A stretch of 64,000 nucleotides of DNA from Ovis canadensis. Taxonomy: Eukaryota; Chordata; Mammalia; Artiodactyla; Bovidae. How positions within the stretch are numbered: position 1 is the stretch's first letter; every line of letters starts with the position of its first letter. The DNA lies in contig NC_091249.1 of NCBI RefSeq assembly GCF_042477335.2, positions 15,044,501 through 15,108,500 on the forward strand, in the 5' to 3' direction. Below the pieces are notes generated by a model. It had not been told where the DNA came from and made no database searches. It was given only the letters and a program-made list of their open reading frames with translations. This document shows positions 34,890 through 64,000 of this stretch, piece after piece. A program made the translations under genes and the position numbers.

Positions 34890-37165
34890 TTCTATTGTTT
34901 TCTGTTGACCAATCATGATACCATGATATTAAGTGAATAATACTGACATAATCACAATAGTAAAAGATCTTTACCACTTTTCACAATCAATAGCTGGACA
35001 AAATATAAAATATAATTACAATTGCAAGCCATAAAGGAAACATGATTAACCTAACAATATAAAATAATTATATACAATTTGGGGGTTAAGTGGAATGATG
35101 TGGTAAGTGGAAGGAAAATTATTATATATATGCACATGTTTTCATCTGCCTAGCCAGTCTTTGCCTAGTGGTTTGTGAATTTAATTCATTTCCAGTTAAG
35201 GTAATTATCGATATGTATGATCATATTAACATTTTCTAAATTGTTTTGGGTTTATTTTGTGTAGGTCTTTTCCTAGGCTTGCATTTTCTGCCTAGAGGAG
35301 GTCCTTTAGAACTTGTTGTAAAGCTTGTTTGGTGGTGCTGAATTCTCTTAACTTTTGCTTGTTTGTAAAACTTTTGATTTCTCTGTCAAATTTGAACAAG
35401 CGTCTTGCTGGTTAGAATATTCTTGGCTATAGGTTCCTCTTTTTCATTACTTTAAGTGTATCATGCCATTCCCTTCTGAGTCGTACAGTTTCTGTTGAGA
35501 AATCAGTTGATAACCTTATGGATGTTCCCTTTTATGTTATTTGTTGTTTTCCCCTTGTTGCTTTTAATACTTTATCTTTGTCTTTAATTTTCCTTCATTT
35601 GATTACTCTGTGTCTTGGTGTGTTCCTCCTTGGGTTTATCCTGCCTGAGACACTCTATGCTTCCTGGACTTGGTTGGCTATTTCCTTTCCCATATTAGGG
35701 AAGTTTTCAGGTATTATTTCTTCAATGTTTTCTCAGGTCATTTCTCTCTCTTCTTCTGGAACCCCTATAATGCGAATGTTAGTGCATTTAATGTTCCAGA
35801 GGTCTCTTAGGCTGTCTTTTTTTTTTCCATTCATTTTTCTACATCCTGTTCTGCAGCAGTGATTTCCACCATTCTGCCCTCCAGGTCACTTATCCATTCT
35901 TCTGCATCATTTATTCTGCTAATTGATTCCTTCTAGTGTATTGTTCATCTCTGTTTGTTCTTTAGTTTTCTAGGTCATTGGTAATTATTTCTTGCCTCCA
36001 TTCTTTTCCCCAAATCTTGGATCATCTTCACTATCATTGTTCTGATTTCTATTTCTGGAAGGTTGCCTATCTCCATTTGGTTGTTTGTCTAGAGTTTTAT
36101 CTTGCCCTTTCATCTGGGACAAAACCCTATGTTTTCTTCATCCTGGTTAACTTTCTGTGGTGTCATTTTGATTCTAGCCACTGTGGAATTGTGGTTCTTC
36201 TTTCTTCTGCTGCTGCCCTCTGATGGATGAGGCTAAGAGGCTTGTATAAGCTTCCTGATGGGAGGCACTGGTGGTGGGGAAAACAGGGCATTGGTGGGCA
36301 GAGCCAAGCTCAATAAAACTTAAATCTAAAAATCTGCTGATGGGTGGTGGTGCTTTCCCTTCCTGTTAGTTGTTTGGCCTATGGGGATGCAGCCCTGGGG
36401 TCTATGGGGACTCTATAAAAGGGTTAACAGTGACCTCCAAGAGGACTTATGCCATGGAGTTCTTTCCAGGACTGCTGCTGCCAGTGCCCCCATCCGGAGT
36501 GAGCCATTGTCACCCCACTCCTCCACTGTAGACCCTCCAACACTAGCAGGTAAGTCCAGTTCAGTCTCCTGTGGGATCACTGCTCCTTTCCCTTGGGTCT
36601 AAGTGTGCACAAGATTTTGTATGTGCCATCCAAGAATGAGTCTCTGTTTCCCCCAGTCCTGTGGAAGTCCTAAAATCAAATCCCACTGGCCTTCAAAGTC
36701 AGACTTCCTGGGGATTTCCAATTCCTTTGCCAGCTTCCCAGGCTGGGAAGCCTGATATGAGGCTCAGAACCTTCATAACAGTGAGATTCGTTGGTATTAT
36801 ATGGTTCTCCAGGTTGTGAGTTGCCCACTCAGTGGGTATAGGATTTTATTTTATTGTGTTTGCATCCCTTCTACCATCTCGTTGCAGTTTCCTCTTTGTC
36901 TTTGGATGTATGGTATCTTTTTTGCTGGGTTTCAGCATCCTCCTGTCGATGGCTGTTCAACAACTAGTTGCAATTTTGGTGTTTGCAAAGGAGGAGAGGA
37001 GCACAGGTTCTTCTACTCTGCCAACTTGAACCAGAATCTCCCCCTGGGGTTTCGTCTTGTCCCTTCATCTCGGGAACTAACACTCTGCTTCTTCATTCTG
37101 ATTAACCTTCTGTGTTGTGGTTTTCATTCTAGCCACTGCAGGATTGTAGTTCTTACTTCTTCTAT
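34890..37165 (-). mobile_element. Inverted L1 5' portion nested in L1
   Basis: This is the reverse complement of an L1 start: ORF2 start region (about 35150-35300), ORF1 (about 35300-36130), and 5'UTR with its 'agtagaagaacctgtgctcc' start near 37020. It mirrors 30281-31990 of the host L1 (for example 'aacagaaactgtac' at about 31768 versus 'gtacagtttctgtt' at about 35484). The host ORF2 breaks at 'tctcaccacttta' (34875) and resumes at 'gccacttttattcaac' (37170). 37040-37165 is an extra copy of 5'UTR sequence resembling 36090-36215. 34895-35150 is AT-rich and less clear. Confidence 0.75.
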
Positions 37166-37169
37166 CTGC

Positions 37170-37745
37170 TTTGCCACTTTTATTCAACATAGTTTTGGAA
37201 GTCTTAGCTACAGCAATCAAAGAAGAAAAAGAAGTAAATGGAATCCAAATTGGAAGAGAAGAAGTTAAACTGTCACTAATGGCAGATGCCATGATACTAT
37301 ATGTAGAAAATCCTAAAGGTGGTACCAGAAAACTACTGGAGCTCATCAATGAACTTGGTAATGTTGCTGGTTACAAAGTTAATACACAGAAACCTGTTGC
37401 ATTTCTATACACTAACAATGGAAGATCAGAAAAAGAAATTAAGAAAGATTTCTATTTACTATCACATCAAAAAGAATAAAATACCTAGGAATAAACCTAC
37501 CTAAGGAAATAAAAAGCCTGTACTCCAAAAACTATAAGATGGTGATGAAAAAAATCAAAGTCATAAACAGATGGAAAGATATATCAAGTTTGTGGAATGT
37601 AAGAATGAATACTGTCAAAATGACTAAACTACCCAAGGCAATCTATAGACTTGGTGTAATTTCTATCAAACTACCAATGACATTTTTCAGAGAATTAGGA
37701 AAAATATCTCAAAATGTGTATAAGGACACAAAAGGCCCCAAATAG
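37170..37745 (+). pseudogene. L1 ORF2 reverse-transcriptase remnant
   Basis: Part of the host L1. The translated piece '[31 protein letters not shown]' (excerpt: '[15 protein letters not shown]') is L1 RT, with the FADD box degraded to MADA. The ORF stops at 37479 and continues in other frames. It cannot be functional. Confidence 0.8.
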
Positions 37746-38540
37746 CCAAATCAATCTTGAAAAAGAACAATAAACCTGGAGGAATCAGGCTCCCTGGCTT
37801 CAGACTATACTACAAAGCTACATTCATCAAAATAGTATGATACGGGCACAAAAGTAGAACTATAGATCAATGTTACAGGATAGAAAACCCTGAAACCCAT
37901 GCACCTATGACAAATTAATCTATGACAAAGGAGGCAAGATTACACAATGTTGGAAAGACAGTCTCTTCAACAAATGGTGCTGGGGAAACTGGATAGCTAC
38001 ATGTAAAAACAAAAATGAAATTAGATCATTCTTTGTGTAATACCATTCACAAAAATAAGCTCATAATGGATTAATGACCTAAATATGAGATCAGATACTA
38101 TAAAACTCCTAGAGGAAAACATAGGCAGAACACTTTCTGACATAAACCACAGCAATGTCTTCTTCAATCTGTTTCCCAGAATAATAAAAATAAAATCAAA
38201 AATAAATGCAAAAGCTTCTGCACAGTAAGGGAAACAATAAACAAAATGAAAAGACTACCCAAAAATTGGAAGGAAATATTTGCAAATGATATGACCAATA
38301 GGGATTAATTTCCAAATTTTACAAATAGCAAATGATGCCTAATGGCATCAAAACAAACAACCACTCAAAAAATGGGCAAAAGACCTAAATAGACATTTCT
38401 CCAAAGACATACAGATGGCCAATAGGCACGTGAAAAGATGTTTAACATCTCCAATTATTAGAGAAATGGAAGCCCAAACTACAATGAGATATCACCTCAC
38501 CCCAGTCAGAATGCCTATTACCAAAAAAATCCACAAACAA

Positions 38541-39244
38541 GATTCCTTTAAAAAGTGGAAATAGAACTGCCATACGAACCAACAATCCCACTGTTGGGCA
38601 TACACACCAAGGAAACCAGAACTGAAAGAAGCACATGTACCCCAAAGTTCATTGCAGCACTGTTTACAATAACTAGGACATAAAAGCAACCTAGATGTCT
38701 GTTGGTAGATGAATGGATAAGGAAGTTGTGATGCATATACACAATAGAATATTACTCAGCTATAAAAAAGAATGCATTTGAGTCATTTCTAATGAGGTGG
38801 ATGAAACTGGAGCCTATTATACAGAGTGAAGTAAGTCAGAAAGAGAAACACCAATACAGTATATGAATGCATATATATGGAATTTAGAAATATGGTAATG
38901 ACAATCCTATATGCAAGTCTGCAAAAGAGACATAGATGTAAAGAACAGACTTTTGGACTCTGTGGGAGAAGGCAAGGGTGGGATGTTTTGAGATAATAGC
39001 ATTGAAACATGTATATTACCATATGTAAAACAGATGACCAGTGCAAGTTTGTTGCATGAAGCAGGCACTCAAAGCTGGTGCTTTGGGACAACCCAGAGGG
39101 ATGGGGTGGGAGGGAGATGGGAGGGGGGTTCAAGTTGGGGGAAACATATGCACCCGTGGTTGGTCCATGTCTATGTATGGCAAAAACCACCACAATACTG
39201 TAAAGTAATTATTCTCCAGTGAAAACAAACTAATTAATTTTTTT
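38541..39244 (+). mobile_element. 5'-truncated L1 nested in L1, 13-bp TSD
   Basis: An L1 3' end (700 bp: 'aaagtggaaatagaactgcc', 'gcaacctagatgtctgttgg', 'ccagtgcaagtttgttgc') lies between direct repeats AATCCACAAACAA at 38528-38540 and 39245-39257. The host L1 sequence continues across the repeat. Confidence 0.92.
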
Positions 39245-39537
39245 AATCCACAAACAATAAATGCTGGAAAGGATGTGAAGAGAAGGGGAATCTTCCCACA
39301 CTGTTGGTGGAAATGTAAATTGATACAGCCACTATGGAGAACAGTAAAGAAGTTCCTTAAAAAACTAAAAATAGAGCTACCATATGACACTGCAATCCCA
39401 CTCCTCGGCATATATCCAGAGAAAAACATGATCCGAAAGGATGCATGCATCCCAATATTCATTGCAGTGCTGTTTACAATAGCCAAGACATGGAAGAAAC
39501 CTAAATGTCCATCGACAGAGGAATGGATAAAGATGTG

Positions 39538-39541
<4 letters not shown>

Positions 39542-39573
<32 letters not shown>
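39542..39573 (+). repeat. (TA)n microsatellite in L1 3' end
   Basis: About 16 TA units within the L1 sequence 'gatgtggtaca..tgaatattactcagcc'. Confidence 0.95.
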
Positions 39574-39576
<3 letters not shown>

Positions 39577-39945
39577 TATTACTCAGCCACGAAGAAGAAC
39601 AAAATAATGCCATTTGCAGCAACATGGATGGACATAGACAGTGTCATACTTAATGAAGTAAGTTAGACATAGAAGGAGAAATATTGTATGACATCCATTA
39701 TATGTGGAATCTAAAAAGAAATGATACAAAGAAACTTACTTACGAAACAACAAGAGACTCACAGACTTAGAGAACAAACTTAAGGTTGCCAAGGGGAAGG
39801 ACAGGGGGAAAGGATAATTAGGAATTTGGGAATGGACATGTACACAATGCTATATTTAAAATGGATAACCAACAAGGACCTAGTGTTACAGCACATGGAA
39901 CACTGTTCAATGTTATGTAACAGTCTGGATGGGAGGGGAGTTTGG

Positions 39946-39947
<2 letters not shown>

Positions 39948-39980
<33 letters not shown>
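39948..39980 (+). repeat. (TA)n microsatellite in L1 3'UTR
   Basis: About 16 TA/AT units near the end of the host L1. Confidence 0.95.
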
Positions 39981-39983
<3 letters not shown>

Positions 39984-40080
39984 TGAGTCCCCTCACTGTT
40001 CACCTAAAACTATCACAACATTGCACTGTTTGTTAACTGGCTACATCCCAATACAAAATAAAAGTTTAAAAAAATAGATT

Positions 40081-40597
40081 AAAACATTTCAGCAGCCAAA
40101 AGAAAAAAGAAACCTACAAATCAATACAAAAAAGACAATAGGAAGTGCTAAGAAGCAAAAGACTTGACATTCAAATGGAAAATTATACAAGATGTTCTCA
40201 AATTCAACATTAATTAGGGAAAATCTAGTGAAAACCATAAAGAGATGCCACTACAAATCAATTAAAATGGCTAAATTCAAAAATTAAAACTGACATACGT
40301 GTCAGTGAAGGTGTGGAACACAGGGAACTAATCACAGTGCAAAGTGTACAAATAAGGGAAGAATAGTTGGTACCAACCACAAAGTAGAAGAAATCTAGTA
40401 GTGTCACTCTTGTACATGTAACTTAGAGAACAGGGCACATGTATACCAAAAAACATATGTTTGTAGCAGAAAAGTTGGAAACTGGTAACAACTCAAACTT
40501 CCATCAACAGTAGGTGCACAAATGAACTGTGTTGTATCACACAGAAGACTATGCATCAGTGAAAATGAGTGAAGTGTTGGTCTTCAGTGAAGTATAG
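40081..40597 (+). mobile_element. Older L1 fragment
   Basis: 'gacttgacattcaaatgg', 'ataaagagatgccactacaaatc' and 'gtaacaactcaaacttccatcaac' are diverged L1 ORF2 C-terminal/3' sequence. Non-coding. Confidence 0.55.
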
Positions 40598-40800
40598 GGC
40601 ATGCCCAGTGGCTCAGTGTGTAAAGTTCCTGCAATGCAGGGGACCTAGGTTCAATCCCGGGTCAGGAAGATCCCCTAGAGAAGGAAATGGCAACCCACTC
40701 CAGTATTCTTGCCTGGAGAATTCCATGGACAGAGGAGCCTGGTGGGCTACAGTCCATGGGGTCACAAAGAGTCAGACAAGATGACTAACACTCACTTTTT
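40598..40800 (+). mobile_element. Bov-tA SINE (plus)
   Basis: Complete tRNA-Glu-like head ('gcccagtggctcagtgtgtaaag', 'gcaatgcaggggacctagg') followed by the Bov-A body to 'gtcagacaagatgac'. Confidence 0.92.
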
Positions 40801-41825
40801 CATAGGTCTTCATAGCAATACACATGAATCTCACAAAAGATGCTGAGCAAAAGATTATGCAATGAACAAGCAAAATATGTCTGGGAAATAAAATGATAAA
40901 GAAAAGCAGGGAAATGATAAGGCCAGGTTAAAAACAAGCAAAATATATCTGGGAAATAAAATGATAAAGAAAAGCAGCGAAATGATAAAGCCAGGATTTG
41001 GGGGTTAAGGAGGAGAAAGGGCAAGCTTCTGGAAAGCTTGTGCCATTTTATATTCTTTAATCTGTGGGACTGAAACAGAAGTGTTTGCTTTAAAATTCTC
41101 ATTTATAGTACCTTGATTATATATCAACGTATTTAAACTAAATACAATATATTAAAACCAAATTTCAATATGTTAAAACTAACAACAAAAGTTGAAAGAA
41201 AAGCAACATGTGGTTGAGGAAAAGGATCTAACTTCGTTTATTTGGTTGCCTACCTTTCACATTATTTATTAAATATTCCATATATGATTACAACTTAAGT
41301 TCCATTCTTTCTTGCATTAGAGATTCAGTAACAATTGTTTTCATCAACGGTTTTTGACAAGGATGAATGGACTTTTGCAGGTGGTAGGGGGAGGGATAGT
41401 AAAAGTGTGATTATGAAAGCAGAAGAGGGAGACAGTCATGCTCATGGGATTTGTTTTTAAATAGGAAAAATCTAGAGACAGACCTGAAAAGAGAAAGGAA
41501 GTCTATGAAAGGGTTGCCAAGTCAGAGAGCAAACTGTCACCTGATGAAAGGACTTCTGAATGAGCTCAGAGCAAAACTATTTGGAGGAAATCTAAAGAGG
41601 ACATGCCTGCAGGATGGAGGTTAGTTATACTGGGTGCCTGGCCCAAGGGTCCAGTCTCCATCTACACCACGTAGGCGGTAAGATAAAGTTTACTGAACGG
41701 TCTCAAAGATTTGATATATTGCTATTTTAAATTATATTGCTTTCTTCTTTTTCCTACTTTAAACATAGTATTTATTAACTGAAGGAAATTACAGAAAAAT
41801 ACGTGCTGCCACGTTTTGTCCAATC
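40801..41825. other. FLT4-proximal intergenic sequence
   Basis: No gene. It contains a near-perfect 68-bp tandem duplication (40865-40932 and 40933-41000). The remainder, up to the CpG island, is AT-rich single-copy-looking sequence, so any upstream FLT4 enhancer would have to be sought here or in intron 1. Confidence 0.5.
40865..41000 (+). repeat. 68-bp tandem duplication
   Basis: Two adjacent copies of a unit starting 'aacaagcaaaatat' and containing 'ctgggaaataaaatgataaag' differ at only a few positions, so the duplication is recent. Confidence 0.9.
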
Positions 41826-42124
41826 TTGGCGGCTGGGTTCGTGCCCTTTTTAACTCACAATGGCCAACCTGAAGGGTTGCGGTTGACTCGGAAGTGGGGC
41901 GCGGACCAGCCCTCCCTCGCGCCAGCACCCTCACGTCTCTGCGGCAGTCTCCTGGGCGAGAGGGCGGTCCTAAGAGGTGCGAGGGCCGCTTTCCGAGGCC
42001 AAGGCCGCCGCGGGAGCCCCGCCCCGGCCGCAGCCCCGCCCCGGCCCCGCCTGCGCGGTGCCTCGCGCCCACACTCAAGCGCGAGCCGCGGTCGCACGTT
42101 TGATCCGCGCCACCGCGGCCGGAG

Positions 42125-63265
<21,141 letters not shown>

Positions 63266-64000
63266 GTATGGACCAGCCAGGCCACTGAGTGGCTGGGGGA
63301 GAAGAAGAGAGAGGTGAGGTCCTTTCTTCAGAAGAAGAAAGGTGGGATCAGAAGGAGAGGTGGGGTCCTCTCCTAGCCTTCTCAGTCTCCACCGGACTTG
63401 CAGAGTTCTTGCAATAGCAGCTGAGAGTCAGTAACCTTTCTGCAATGTCTCTGGACATCAGCTTCCCTGCCTGCAATAGACTACAGGGGCCTGACCTACC
63501 GCTGCTTCCCAGAGAGGGAAGCTGAGATTCACAGCTGTGGGCCCAAACTAGCAAGGGCTGGCAGAGTTGGGGCTGGGGACAAGCTCTATCCTCCCCAAAG
63601 ACGGCTGGTCCAGGCTGGGGGCAATCCCTAGAAGAGGCCAAGCAGGGGAAGGGCTGAACAAAGGCACCCACTTCCTACAGTCACTTCCTGTTTTCCTACA
63701 CACCTCCAGAGCCTCTTCCTGTTCCAGGCTGGCCAGGAAGTGCCCGGCTTGAGGTTGGGGGGTGGGCTCTTGGGCTGGTAGGCAGAGACTATGGCCCTCT
63801 CTCTTCCTCTGCCTCCAAGCTGCCCACTCCCCCAGGCCAGAGTCCTTCTGGAGCCCTGGACCCCATCTCCTCCCCTTGCCACGACCCAGAGCACTGAGAG
63901 GCTCTGCAGGCAGCCCCGAAGTGTTTGTGGGCACATCACAGGGGGCAGCCCCGAAGTGTTTGTGGGCACGTCCCAGGGGCCTCACACAGCGACTCCTGGG
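63266..64000 (+). other. FLT4: FLT4 intron 11 (start; runs off window)
   Basis: Non-coding GC-rich sequence. A direct repeat is present near the right end: 'gcagccccgaagtgtttgtgggcac' occurs at about 63911 and again at about 63945, spaced 34 bp. No exon is recognisable before the edge. Confidence 0.85.

Larger units (their letters stand above)
30281..40070 (+). mobile_element. L1 LINE (about 6 kb when later insertions are removed)
   Basis: The 5' end 'tattcaagattacagagtag' at 30281 is the L1 5'UTR start. ORF1 sequence lies at about 31120-31990 and ORF2 from about 32000, and the element reaches its 3' end and A-rich tail at 40070. The direct repeat AAAACAGATT (30271-30280) / AAAATAGATT (40071-40080) brackets it. 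Interruptions: SINE 32045-32259, BovB 33512-33884, SINE 34384-34582, inverted L1 about 34890-37165, truncated L1 38541-39244. Subtracting these leaves about 6.0 kb. ORF1 and ORF2 are full of stops; the longest remnants are about 100-150 codons. Confidence 0.8.

Noticed and set aside
1-41825. Search for a CRISPR array, operon or other multi-gene system
   Set aside because: The window is ruminant nuclear DNA; the repeated blocks are transposable elements and microsatellites, with no regularly spaced repeat-spacer structure or bacterial-type genes.

Overview
This is mammalian genomic DNA from a ruminant, almost certainly a bovid (cattle, buffalo, sheep or goat; I cannot separate these from sequence alone). 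The evidence is the dense load of ruminant-specific retroelements: about ten BovB (RTE-type) LINE copies, many Bov-A / Bov-tA tRNA-Glu-headed SINEs, a CHR-type SINE and bovine-type L1s. One protein-coding gene is present: the 5' part of FLT4 (VEGFR-3), on the + strand, from its CpG-island promoter (about 41.8-42.7 kb) through coding exon 11 (ends 63265). It runs off the right edge inside intron 11.

Layout. 1-41.8 kb is gene-poor intergenic sequence made almost entirely of stacked transposable elements. 0-12 kb: an ERV LTR, L1 pieces, four BovB copies, SINEs and a small polyadenylated retrocopy with a perfect 19-bp target-site duplication. 12.8-22.8 kb: a probable minus-strand LTR retroelement split by a long BovB (13.8-17.6 kb) that keeps its GC-rich tandemly repeated 5' end. 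22.9-29.3 kb: old L1 sequence, then a BovB interrupted by a second BovB, then a CHR SINE. 29.3-30.1 kb: an LTR carrying a fused 5S rRNA-SINE insertion. 30.3-40.1 kb: one roughly 6-kb L1 expanded to 9.8 kb by five later insertions (two SINEs, one BovB, one inverted L1, one truncated L1).

From 42 kb on, the character changes sharply: GC-rich sequence, few young repeats (one intact Bov-tA SINE in intron 1, a BovB scrap, an 80-bp mariner hairpin, ancient MIR/L2 traces) and eleven FLT4 coding exons with canonical GT-AG junctions and intact frame (1,557 nt, 519 codons). They encode the signal peptide and the first four to five Ig-like domains that bind VEGF-C/VEGF-D. The kinase half of the receptor lies beyond the window.

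I found no new multi-gene system. The items most worth a second look are the 5S rRNA-SINE composite, the nested L1, the 19-bp-TSD retrocopy, and several FLT4 transcript-structure oddities: a three-codon extension at the end of exon 1, a stop-free in-frame intron 3 and a triple tandem acceptor at exon 11. All family names rest on recall of consensus sequences; no search was run.
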